The position numbers were made by a program, and so were the translations under genes. Under the pieces are notes generated by a model. The model was not told the origin of the DNA and searched no databases. It was given only the letters and a program-made list of their open reading frames with translations. Of a stretch of DNA of 7,499 nt, positions 1-6,197 are shown piece after piece; within the stretch, counting starts at the first letter, position 1; every line of letters begins with the position of its first letter. The stretch is taken from the NCBI GenBank assembly GCA_015662785.1, contig DQTM01000279.1, positions 1-7,499 of the forward strand, in the 5' to 3' direction. The stretch is from Sulfurospirillum arcachonense. GTDB taxonomy: Bacteria > Campylobacterota > Campylobacteria > Campylobacterales > Sulfurospirillaceae.

Positions 1-11
1 AATAATTCCAT
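1..11 (-). CDS. possible 5' end of a gene leaving the window
   Basis: An ATG on the minus strand at 11-9 lies 10 bases after a strong Shine-Dalgarno match (GAGGTGA, complement of 22-28), and the frame runs off the left edge. Only M-E-L is visible, so no product can be named. An alternative ATG at 37-35 in another frame is also open to the edge (12 residues) but has no good ribosome binding site before it. The call rests on the ribosome binding site alone and is weak. Confidence 0.35.
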
Positions 12-108
12 AACTTTTTGCTCACCTCTAAATTCATAAAAAACTCATATTTTTTGAATCCAGAAGCACTTAATTAAACGATAAACCTAGGGAGTATTAA
101 AAATTCCG

Positions 109-142
109 TGTCAATCTGATAAAATAATATCAAGGATTGACA
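109..142. repeat. imperfect inverted repeat (hairpin) in the intergenic stretch
   Basis: TGTCAATC at 109-116 is repeated perfectly and inverted as GATTGACA at 135-142. Just inside, TGATA (117-121) pairs with TATCA (128-132), leaving a 6-base AT loop and a 2-base AG bulge, so 13 pairs in all. A T-rich run (143-155) follows on the plus strand and a weaker one (A-run 98-103) on the minus strand. It lies between the stop of the truncated DUF1007 gene and the gene leaving the window. It could be a terminator, an operator for a dimeric regulator, or the scar of an insertion. The rest of 1-155 shows no coding sequence except the edge start. Confidence 0.5.
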
Positions 143-155
143 TATTTTTAATTTT

Positions 156-416
156 CTATTGCATAATTTGGGTTAAAGACAAAAAGTAATTCTCATATAT
201 AAAAGCGTTCTCTTTTTCATCTATTTTACCATTACCATTTGTATCAAACTCCATGATAAGCATGGCAGAGCTCATATCATCCATTTTCCATTTTATGTGA
301 GTTTTAACAATCTTATCACCCTTTACATGTAGAGCTGGATAAACATCCATGAAAGTATGTGGATGAGCTTGAACAAATGAAATACTTAAAATTATAATAA
401 AAATAACTTTTTTCAA
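156..416 (-). CDS. DUF1007-family exported protein, C-terminally truncated (possible pseudogene)
   Basis: The 86-residue product starts with a classical signal peptide: MKK, a hydrophobic run at residues 4-14, and a probable cleavage after VQA17. The mature N-terminus HPHTF (18-22) is the hallmark of DUF1007 proteins, which are periplasmic components often found with nickel/cobalt transporters. Residues 58-69 form a canonical EF-hand loop (DTNGNGKIDEKE), also seen in this family. I chose the TTG at 416 because AAAAAAGG ends six bases upstream and the signal peptide then starts correctly; the frame is open to a GTG at 446, but that would add ten polar residues and sits on the -10 box. DUF1007 proteins usually have about 200 residues. 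This one stops just after the EF-hand, and neither other downstream frame continues the family, so the C-terminal half appears lost. Function is unknown and it may be decayed. Confidence 0.7.
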   Translation of the reverse strand: MKKVIFIIILSISFVQAHPHTFMDVYPALHVKGDKIVKTHIKWKMDDMSSAMLIMEFDTNGNGKIDEKENAFIYENYFLSLTQIMQ

Positions 417-437
417 TACATACCTTTTTTGGGCTTC

Positions 438-443
438 ATTATA
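438..443 (-). promoter_or_regulatory. -10 box for the DUF1007 gene
   Basis: A perfect TATAAT reads on the minus strand at 443-438. It would start transcription near 431, giving a leader of about 15 bases that holds the AAAAAAGG ribosome binding site before the TTG start at 416. No clear -35 box is seen 17 bases upstream, which is usual for sigma-70 promoters in Campylobacterota. Confidence 0.5.
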
Positions 444-454
444 CACAAAATTGA

Positions 455-483
455 TTGATAATTTTTCTTTTTTACGGTAAAAT
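455..483 (+). promoter_or_regulatory. sigma-70-type promoter of dnaJ
   Basis: TTGATA (455-460) and TAAAAT (478-483) are separated by exactly 17 bases, followed by a leader of about 30 bases to the TTG start at 522. The promoter is divergent from that of the DUF1007 gene. I looked for a CIRCE element (TTAGCACTC-N9-GAGTGCTAA) and for an HspR-type CTTGAGT/ACTCAAG repeat and found neither, so heat-shock repression through those sites is not supported here. Confidence 0.5.
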
Positions 484-521
484 GAGAAACTTATAAAAAC
501 TACAGAAAAGAGAATTACAAA

Positions 522-1646
522 TTGGATTTAGAATACTACGAAATACTTGAAATTACAAAAGATGCAGATAGTGGCATTATAAAAAAAGCGTACAGAAAAC
601 AGGCTTTAAAGTTTCACCCAGATAGAAATAGAGGTGACAAAAGTGCAGAAGAGCGGTTTAAACTAATCAATGAAGCTTACCAAGTACTAAGCGACCCTGA
701 TAAAAAGTCTACTTACGACAGATATGGAAAAGCTGGACTAGACTCACAAGGATTCTCTCACTTTAGTGATATGGATTATGGAGACATCATGGGTGACCTT
801 GGAAGTATTTTTGAGTCAGTCTTTGGTGGTGGATTTAATGCAGGTGGCAGAGGACAAAGACGTCAAAGAAAATACCCATTAGATTCTGAAGTAGAAATTG
901 ATTTAGCATTTAATGAAGCTATTTTTGGATGTAAGAAAGAGGTTGATTATAGTTACAAAGAACCTTGTGAAGACTGTAGTGGTACAGGCAGTAGCGATGG
1001 TAAAAAGTCTACATGTAACGAGTGTGGAGGAAAAGGTCAAGTCTTCTATAGACAAGGCTTCATGACTTACTCGCAAACATGTCCTCACTGTAATGGGAAA
1101 GGCACAACTATAGAAAATCCTTGCTCTACATGTAACGCAAAAGGATTTAGTGAAAAGAGTGATAAAGTTACTATTGACATACCAGAGGGAATCGACAATG
1201 GAAACCGAATCAGAGTAGCTAGACGTGGAAATATTGATGACAATGGTGATCAGGGTGACCTTTACATACAAACAAATGTTGGTGAAGATGAGCATTTTCA
1301 AAGACACAATGATGATATCTACATTGAAGTTCCTCTTTTCTTTACTCAAATTGCACTTGGTGGAGATATAACTATCCCAACTCTTAGAGGTGAAACTAAA
1401 TTAGACATTCCAATGGGAGCAAAAGATAAACAGCAATTTGTTATTCTAAATGAAGGTGTTAGAAATGTTCACACAGGTGAGCTTGGAAACATGGTTGCTC
1501 AAATAAAGATAAAGTATCCTAAAAAACTTTCTACTGAACAAAGAGAAACTCTAACTAAACTGCAAGAAGATTTTGGAATAGAGAGTACTCCTCATGAGAG
1601 TAGTTTTGAAGGCGTAGTAGCTAAGATAAAAGGCTGGTTCAAATAG
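522..1646 (+). CDS. dnaJ: chaperone protein DnaJ (Hsp40)
   Basis: A full-length type I J-protein of 374 residues, the co-chaperone that stimulates the DnaK ATPase and delivers unfolded clients in the cytoplasm. In order: the J domain (residues 3-68) with the HPD motif at 32-34 and the QALKFHPD helix; a Gly/Phe-rich linker (about 77-110); four zinc-binding repeats at C149/C152, C165/C168, C187/C190 and C201/C204; then the two C-terminal beta domains (about 215-340). The fourth repeat reads CSTCNAKG, with Ala where the consensus CxxCxGxG has Gly; all eight cysteines remain, so it should still bind zinc. The start is TTG: the upstream frame closes at TGA 483-485 with no ATG or GTG, and AAGAGA lies 8 bases before it. 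It is not beside dnaK or grpE in this window. The downstream metallopeptidase frame overlaps its last codons, which implies a shared transcript. Confidence 0.95.
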   Translation: MDLEYYEILEITKDADSGIIKKAYRKQALKFHPDRNRGDKSAEERFKLINEAYQVLSDPDKKSTYDRYGKAGLDSQGFSHFSDMDYGDIMGDLGSIFESVFGGGFNAGGRGQRRQRKYPLDSEVEIDLAFNEAIFGCKKEVDYSYKEPCEDCSGTGSSDGKKSTCNECGGKGQVFYRQGFMTYSQTCPHCNGKGTTIENPCSTCNAKGFSEKSDKVTIDIPEGIDNGNRIRVARRGNIDDNGDQGDLYIQTNVGEDEHFQRHNDDIYIEVPLFFTQIALGGDITIPTLRGETKLDIPMGAKDKQQFVILNEGVRNVHTGELGNMVAQIKIKYPKKLSTEQRETLTKLQEDFGIESTPHESSFEGVVAKIKGWFK

Positions 1647-2254
1647 ACCACTTTGTTATATATGGTGATAAAAAAATACCGTATACTATAGTTACAAACA
1701 AAAAACTAAAAAACTTATACATTGCGATTGACCCTTTAGGTGGGGTCATCGTAAAAAATCCAAACTACTCACTAAAATATATCCAATCCATAGTTGAAAA
1801 AAAAGCTTCATGGATAGCTAAAAAACTCTTACATGTAAACCAAAAAAAATCAATATCTAAAATCTATGAAGAGGAACAGAGAGTACTTCTTTATGGAGAG
1901 AAAGAGTCTCTACATGTAAAGGGTAAATTGGCTGAGTTTTATAAACAAAAAAGCCAAAAAACTATACCTGATTTAGTAGAAAAATGGGCAATTAAGATGA
2001 ACCTACATCCAACAAAAATAACATTTAGAAAAACCAAAAGAAGATGGGGAAGTTGTAGTTCTAAAAATGAACTTAGTTTTACTAGCTCACTAGTTCAACT
2101 GCCACCTCAATGCATAGAGTACATCATAGTTCACGAACTCTCTCACATTAAACACAAACATCATCAAAGAGATTTTTGGTTACATGTAGAAAAATTTATG
2201 CCTCATTACAGAGAACTTGAAAAAATATTAAAAGATTATTCACCACAGATATAA
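1634..2254 (+). CDS. YgjP/DUF45-type zinc metallopeptidase (start uncertain)
   Basis: This is a YgjP-like (DUF45, WLM/SprT-related) predicted cytoplasmic zinc metallopeptidase. The family signatures are the RWGSCSS block, the catalytic VHELSH (HExxH, His/Glu/His at 167, 168 and 171 in this numbering), a third likely ligand His177 six residues before FW, and the C-terminal MPHYRELEK segment. The usual N-terminal beta domain is also present (KKIPYTIVTNKKLKNLYIAI, then an AxWIxKKL helix), so the gene begins well before the first TTG at 1928. The frame is open from 1625, but between there and 1928 it has no ATG, GTG or TTG. I placed the start at CTG 1634; ATA 1643, overlapping the dnaJ stop, is an alternative. 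An ATG at 1662 is one base out of frame and is followed by a seven-A run at 1670-1676, so slippage or a missing A in the assembly could also supply the start. Product about 206 residues. It probably depends on translation coupled to dnaJ. Substrate unknown. Confidence 0.85.
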   Translation: MVQIDHFVIYGDKKIPYTIVTNKKLKNLYIAIDPLGGVIVKNPNYSLKYIQSIVEKKASWIAKKLLHVNQKKSISKIYEEEQRVLLYGEKESLHVKGKLAEFYKQKSQKTIPDLVEKWAIKMNLHPTKITFRKTKRRWGSCSSKNELSFTSSLVQLPPQCIEYIIVHELSHIKHKHHQRDFWLHVEKFMPHYRELEKILKDYSPQI

Positions 2255-2268
2255 TCAGAATATCTTTT
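2230..2268. terminator. candidate bidirectional terminator over the convergent stops
   Basis: AAAAGAT(T)ATTC at 2230-2241 pairs with GAATATCTTTT at 2258-2268: 11 pairs with one bulged T and a 16-base loop that contains both convergent stop codons (2252-2257). T-rich sequence follows on each strand: 2265-2270 on plus, and the complement of 2215-2230 on minus. The stem is AT-rich and weak, so efficiency is doubtful, but no better terminator is visible between the two converging transcription units. Confidence 0.4.
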
Positions 2269-2416
2269 TTAACAATCTTACAAACCTACTAGAAAATTTA
2301 CCATGTTGTATAGTCTTTTTTTCTACTAAATACTCTATCCATTTTCTTCGGTTTGTTATTTTTAAGACAATATCATCTTGCCAAAAACTTTTCGAGCTCT
2401 GCAATGGCTTTTTCAT
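2255..2416 (-). CDS. small basic protein of unknown function, 53 residues
   Basis: I do not recognise this protein. The frame reads from ATG 2416-2414 to TGA 2257-2255 without interruption. It starts MKKPLQSSKSFWQDD, continues through a NRRKWIEYL segment, and ends in a basic FVRLLKKIF tail. Fourteen Lys/Arg against four Asp/Glu make it strongly basic; there is no signal peptide and no clear membrane segment. AGGA lies about six bases before the ATG, although it also falls inside the MotB-like coding frame. The first 44 bases overlap the MotB-like gene in another frame, and the last base abuts the plus-strand metallopeptidase stop, so the ORF fills exactly what would otherwise be a gap. This fit and the protein-like composition support a real gene, probably co-translated with the MotA/MotB-like pair. 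A chance ORF of this length cannot be excluded in AT-rich DNA. Confidence 0.5.
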   Translation of the reverse strand: MKKPLQSSKSFWQDDIVLKITNRRKWIEYLVEKKTIQHGKFSSRFVRLLKKIF

Positions 2417-3509
2417 TTTTTATCCTAAATTTTATCTCTATTCTTCTTGAAGCATCTTTGTTTTCTGTTCCATCTTTATTTAGTATTGCATTGGCGTATG
2501 ATCTTCCACTTGCACTTACGTATTGCCTAAAAAGGTGTTCGTTTTTAGGGTATTTAACATATAAAAACTTCATAACTTCTAATGCCCTTTTTTGAGAAAG
2601 TTGCAAGTTATAAAGGTAAGTTCCATCAGAGTTTGTATAACCTTCTATGGTGATTTGGTCAATATACTGTTTTATTTCATCATCCAATAAAAGTGTATTA
2701 ATATACTTTTGAAGTACACTGCTCAACTCTTTTTTTGCACTTTGCTTAAGGGTAAAACTGTTTTGTTTAAAAAGTATGTTTGAGCTAAATCTTATTGCTC
2801 CACTATCTTTGTCTATATCTATGTTTTTACCAAGTTTTTCTTTTAATTTTGAGATAACTTTTATTCTAATTCCAGTCAAACTTTTTATTTTTACTTTTGT
2901 TATGTCAAGCTCTTCAACTAAAGCTTGATGCTCTTTACTTTTAACCAAAAGGACATTTTCAAGCTGTGCCAACTCTTCATCTTTTAGAGTGAGAGTGTGA
3001 GTGTTTTTGTCTAACTCTATGGCAAGATTTTCATTAACTTTTGTTAACTCTTTTTCTCTCAAATCATACTCAAAAAGCAAGTCTTTTAGTTTTTGAATTT
3101 CTTCTTTATTTAGAGCTATCTCTTCTATCTTTGTTGCTATATAACTATTCAATTCTTCTTTGGCAAGTTGACTGTTTTTAAGCTCTTTACCTAAAGAATC
3201 TAGTTGTTTTTTTGCGCTATTGAGTTTAAATGCTAAATTAAGATTTTCTTGTTGTGCATTTTGTAGTTTTGATTTTATAAGCTCAAGCCTCTTTTTCTTC
3301 TCACTCAATGCATCTTCACTAAGTCCTAATGCCTCTTTCTCTTTTTGTAAGTCTGTTCTTATGGCTTGTAAATCAGTCTGTATAAAAACATACTTGATAA
3401 CAATAGCCCCCACAAGAAGTATAAAAACAAAAAGTAATCCAGCCATCAAGTCTGCATAAGAAATCCAAAAATTTCCTGATTCTTCTTTGTTTTTGGTATT
3501 TTTATACAT
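2373..3509 (-). CDS. MotB/OmpA-family stator protein with long periplasmic coiled coil
   Basis: The 378-residue protein has the MotB plan. A short cytoplasmic N-terminus leads into FWISYADLMAGLLFVFILL, one membrane helix (about 17-42) with the conserved ion-carrying Asp at position 20. Next comes a long, Glu/Lys/Leu-rich coiled coil (about 45-215), then an OmpA-like peptidoglycan-binding domain (about 230-365) with GYTNSDG (290-296), the LSQKRA helix and a KDASRRIEI block (351-359) carrying the arginine that normally contacts diaminopimelate. The coiled coil is much longer than the linker of flagellar MotB or of ZorB, and would push the anchor far from the membrane or span the periplasm. It starts one base after the stop of the MotA-like gene (TAAGATG), so the two are translationally coupled and surely form a complex. 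Likely a non-flagellar, proton- or sodium-driven stator. What it drives is unknown. Confidence 0.85.
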   Translation of the reverse strand: MYKNTKNKEESGNFWISYADLMAGLLFVFILLVGAIVIKYVFIQTDLQAIRTDLQKEKEALGLSEDALSEKKKRLELIKSKLQNAQQENLNLAFKLNSAKKQLDSLGKELKNSQLAKEELNSYIATKIEEIALNKEEIQKLKDLLFEYDLREKELTKVNENLAIELDKNTHTLTLKDEELAQLENVLLVKSKEHQALVEELDITKVKIKSLTGIRIKVISKLKEKLGKNIDIDKDSGAIRFSSNILFKQNSFTLKQSAKKELSSVLQKYINTLLLDDEIKQYIDQITIEGYTNSDGTYLYNLQLSQKRALEVMKFLYVKYPKNEHLFRQYVSASGRSYANAILNKDGTENKDASRRIEIKFRIKNEKAIAELEKFLAR

Positions 3510-3510
3510 C

Positions 3511-4764
3511 TTAATTCTCTAGTTTTTTAACTTGTTCCAAAGAACTTACTATCTTTGTTACTTCATCATCAATTGTTACTATTGTATCTTTCAGTTTATT
3601 ACCAAATTTTTCATCAAACTCATTTAAGTATGAATTAAAAGCCCATCCAATCTGGTCTGTATCTTTTTTCATAACTTCAAAGTTCTTTACAATAGAATGG
3701 TGGATTTTTTCTATGTTATCTGCTTTTATACTGCTCAATGAATCTGCAATTTGAATTAAACTTTCATCTTTTACTTTAAGTGAATTTGAAATTTTACTAA
3801 GAGATAAAGCACTCTGCTCTATCTTCGTAGAAGCATCTTTAAACTGCAATAACATGCTTTTAAAATCCAAGACCATCTGTTCATTCGCATTTTGAGCTAA
3901 ATTCATGGTTTGTATACTCTCATTCATCTGAACAGTAGCAATCTGCACTGCTTTTTGTTCATGAGTTATGATTTGTTCAAACATTTCAACTCTTTGAACT
4001 AGAGTTTTATTCATGCTCTCTATCAGCTCATCTTGTGCAAAATTATGAAATACCTGATTCAGTTTTTCAAAATTTTCCATACTTTTTTGAAAGTAAGTTT
4101 GTTCTATCTCTTCTTTGTTCCAAAATTGTTTTTTTGTATTTTCTTTGATGCTATTTATGACCTTTTCAAATTTACTTAGACCAGTTTTATCAAAAAGTAT
4201 CCACCATATAGATAAAAATATACCATATATGGAAACATAAAAAGCGGTTCCAACACCACCAAGTAGAAGTGATATTTCACGTTCCAAAACAGCAGAAGTT
4301 TGAGAAGAAAAATCTGGCATTGAAATAGCAATGGAGATAAAAGTACCTAAGATACCTAGAGTTGGAAAAATTCCAGCAGCAACCGAAGAAAAGTTTTCAT
4401 TTCTTAGATCAATTGTGTACTCTTTTACAAAATCATCATAAGAAGCATTTGCTTTTTGGGTTTGCCCTATCACCAAAAGATTTTTGCGTATATAATCACT
4501 TAACTCTTTTTTGAAGTTAGTTATATCTTGCATGAATTTACAAGAAGCATAAAAGGCATTATGTTTTAAGAAAAAAAGATATATTATAAATATAGTTCCA
4601 ATCATAATGATACTATGAATTTCAACCCTAAAAGGAATCCAATCCATAAAACCAGCCACGATAATCATAAAAATAGCAAAAGGCATAAAAAGAAGATATA
4701 AAACTTTTATTAAACAACTTTTTTTCTGAATCTCATCAAAATCGGAAAGATACATTTCACTCAT
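3511..4764 (-). CDS. MotA/TolQ/ExbB proton-channel family protein with long cytoplasmic tail (ZorA-like plan)
   Basis: The protein has 417 residues with four predicted membrane helices: about 19-38, 50-66, 127-149 and 165-192. The third carries GIFPTLGILGTFISIAI, the Pro/Gly/Thr pattern of the MotA/TolQ/ExbB pore. The fourth has LLLGGVGTAFYVSIYG, typical of the last helix. A cytoplasmic loop (about 70-125) separates the two pairs, as in MotA. After the last helix come some 220 residues that look almost entirely helical and coiled-coil (many Gln/Lys/Glu/Leu, no folded-domain motif); TolQ and ExbB lack this, but it resembles the C-terminal tail of ZorA, only shorter. ATG 4764 follows AAAAGGA with a 5-base gap. 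With the MotB-like partner directly after it, this is probably an inner-membrane, ion-driven 5:2 motor. Alternatives are a housekeeping ExbB-like energiser or a gliding or secretion motor. There are no flagellar genes nearby. Confidence 0.85.
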   Translation of the reverse strand: MSEMYLSDFDEIQKKSCLIKVLYLLFMPFAIFMIIVAGFMDWIPFRVEIHSIIMIGTIFIIYLFFLKHNAFYASCKFMQDITNFKKELSDYIRKNLLVIGQTQKANASYDDFVKEYTIDLRNENFSSVAAGIFPTLGILGTFISIAISMPDFSSQTSAVLEREISLLLGGVGTAFYVSIYGIFLSIWWILFDKTGLSKFEKVINSIKENTKKQFWNKEEIEQTYFQKSMENFEKLNQVFHNFAQDELIESMNKTLVQRVEMFEQIITHEQKAVQIATVQMNESIQTMNLAQNANEQMVLDFKSMLLQFKDASTKIEQSALSLSKISNSLKVKDESLIQIADSLSSIKADNIEKIHHSIVKNFEVMKKDTDQIGWAFNSYLNEFDEKFGNKLKDTIVTIDDEVTKIVSSLEQVKKLEN

Positions 4765-4792
4765 AAATATCCTTTTAATTGAAAATTAACCT

Positions 4793-4798
4793 ATTATA
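4793..4798 (-). promoter_or_regulatory. possible -10 box for the MotA/MotB-like operon
   Basis: TATAAT reads on the minus strand at 4798-4793, in the 41-base gap between the upstream PLP gene and the MotA-like start. It would start transcription near 4786, leaving a leader of about 22 bases with the AAAAGGA ribosome binding site at 4776-4770. No convincing -35 box is present. The pair may therefore have its own promoter as well as read-through from the PLP genes. Confidence 0.35.
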
Positions 4799-4805
4799 TT
4801 CCAAA

Positions 4806-6197
4806 TTAAATATAATCTAGCTTATCAAATTCTTCTTTTATCACTTTTATATCTTCAATTCCTACAGAGATTCTAATTAACTCTATTGGTATGTTATTCT
4901 CTTTTAAAAGCTTTCTTCCCTCATTACATGTAATCAAATCATAATGAGCCAAGTAAACATAAGGCATCAAAAGAGTAAACTCCGTGCCCAAACTTGGACC
5001 CTTATGAAAGTTCAAAGTATCATAGGCTTTTTCAAAAGGCATATTAAAAACAACTGATATAACAGCACTTAAAGGTGAATGATAAACTTTTTTCACATAA
5101 CTTTTCTGCTCTAAAAATTCTACCAATTCATCTTTGTTTTTATTTGCTATTTTTACTCTTGTTGCATAACCTCTTATTTCAAAGGCAAGTCTCTGAATAT
5201 CTTTTATATATGGTTTATCTAAATCTTTTTTAAAGAACTCTTCATATTTTGCATATTTGTCATTTAAAATGAAACAACCCATTAAAACATCTGCATTCCC
5301 ACAAGCAAACTTAGTAAGGGATTCTATTAATATATCAGCCTCTTCAACCCGGGTATATGCTGTTGCAAAAGTAGAATCAACGACCAAAGCTATATCATAT
5401 TTTAGGCAAATTCTTTTTAACTCTTTCAAATCTACACTTTGGAGCAGTGGGTTAGTTGGAACTTCTGTAACAATACAAGATACTTTTTCATTGGAATTTT
5501 GTAAAAATTTTTCAATTGATTTCAAATCCATAACATCATAAAATATTTTAGAATCATACCCTTCTATGAGGTTCATGGTATCAAGATAGAGCCAGCCAAG
5601 TTGAATAACCATACCACTTTGTATCTTTTGGACTGTTTTTAAGACTGTATACATAGCATTCATTCCTGAAGTGCTTAGATGAATACTCTTTTTTTGATAA
5701 GCAGATGAAAGGGTTTGTAAAACCTCTTTTTTAGCACTTTTTTTGAGAGCTAATTCCTCTGCATGTAAAGAATCTATCAATCCTTTTTCATACAAGTATT
5801 CTTCTGCAAAACGAGAAGAGAGATTACACCCAACATGTTGAATAAAACGTAGAACACTCTTTAACTCATTAGTATCTTTTTGAATTAAAACTACACCAAA
5901 ATTTTCTTGAAAATTTACATTTTGTTTTATATTATATTTTTCAATGATAAGATTTGCAAAGTCTTGGGAGCTTACTAAAACGACTTCTTGCATCTCATCT
6001 ACTGCATACTTTTTCTCTAAATGTAGAGCCATTTTTTTAAGGTACGGGTGCAAAACAAAACGAGGATAACCACTCTTTATTTGACTATTTTCACCTTCTT
6101 CATAAGAGATGATATCTTGAAAAGTTGGAATAGAAACAGAGACTGCATGTACATTGTCTACAGGCAGAGTCTCTCCACAAGGTATATATTTAAACAT
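4806..6197 (-). CDS. PLP-dependent cystathionine gamma-synthase, fungal STR2/met-7-like
   Basis: A 463-residue fold-type I PLP enzyme of the Cys/Met metabolism family. The N-terminus (PCGETLPVDNVHAVSVSIPT, then YEEG and GYPRFVLHP, residues 6-51) is the signature of fungal cystathionine gamma-synthases such as STR2 and met-7, absent from Escherichia coli MetB. The cofactor site is visible: STSGM (175-179) for the phosphate, TEVPTNP (244-250), the pyridine-N aspartate D274 in VVDSTFAT, and the Schiff-base lysine K296 in ESLTKFACG. R442 in RISVGIE should bind the substrate carboxylate. The usual YTRxGNPT block is replaced by GYPRF. By homology it joins an activated homoserine to cysteine to give cystathionine. 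The extra region at about 60-165 explains the length above the usual 380-400. ATG 6197 follows CAGG and overlaps the upstream PLP gene's end by 8 bases, so the two are coupled. The exact substrate is not determined by sequence. Confidence 0.8.
   Translation of the reverse strand: MFKYIPCGETLPVDNVHAVSVSIPTFQDIISYEEGENSQIKSGYPRFVLHPYLKKMALHLEKKYAVDEMQEVVLVSSQDFANLIIEKYNIKQNVNFQENFGVVLIQKDTNELKSVLRFIQHVGCNLSSRFAEEYLYEKGLIDSLHAEELALKKSAKKEVLQTLSSAYQKKSIHLSTSGMNAMYTVLKTVQKIQSGMVIQLGWLYLDTMNLIEGYDSKIFYDVMDLKSIEKFLQNSNEKVSCIVTEVPTNPLLQSVDLKELKRICLKYDIALVVDSTFATAYTRVEEADILIESLTKFACGNADVLMGCFILNDKYAKYEEFFKKDLDKPYIKDIQRLAFEIRGYATRVKIANKNKDELVEFLEQKSYVKKVYHSPLSAVISVVFNMPFEKAYDTLNFHKGPSLGTEFTLLMPYVYLAHYDLITCNEGRKLLKENNIPIELIRISVGIEDIKVIKEEFDKLDYI

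Noticed and set aside
137..167. Plus-strand promoter TTGACA (137-142) with CATAAT (162-167)
   Set aside because: The spacer is 19 bases and transcription would run antisense into the DUF1007 gene with no ORF to serve; the TTGACA is part of the inverted repeat.
447..521. CIRCE or HspR operator upstream of dnaJ
   Set aside because: Neither inverted repeat is present in the divergent promoter region on reading both strands.
903..1349. 148-codon open frame on the minus strand inside dnaJ
   Set aside because: Antisense to the dnaJ zinc-finger and C-terminal region, rich in Ser/Thr/Ile/Val as expected of a shadow, with no recognisable family and no ribosome binding site of its own.
1928..2254. 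Metallopeptidase beginning at TTG 1928 (108 residues)
   Set aside because: The same frame upstream encodes the family's N-terminal domain without a stop, so this start would remove about half the protein.
2353..2595. 80-codon plus-strand frame opposite the MotB-like 3' end
   Set aside because: Lies antisense to the clear OmpA domain; the Phe/Leu-rich translation is the complement of Lys/Glu-rich codons.
3000..3380. SMC/Rad50-like coiled-coil protein
   Set aside because: The coiled coil lies between a MotB membrane helix and an OmpA domain, with no Walker motifs.
3220..3459. 79-codon plus-strand frame with many Ser/Phe/Cys
   Set aside because: Mirror image of the coiled-coil and membrane region of the MotB-like gene; no independent signal.
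2373..4764. Flagellar MotA/MotB or complete Zorya system
   Set aside because: No flagellar genes are nearby; the coiled-coil tail and rod do not match flagellar stators. ZorC, ZorD and ZorE are absent from the window, so only a resemblance to ZorA/ZorB is claimed.
5257..5541. 94-codon plus-strand frame
   Set aside because: Antisense to the PLP-lysine region of the STR2-like gene, which is strongly supported.
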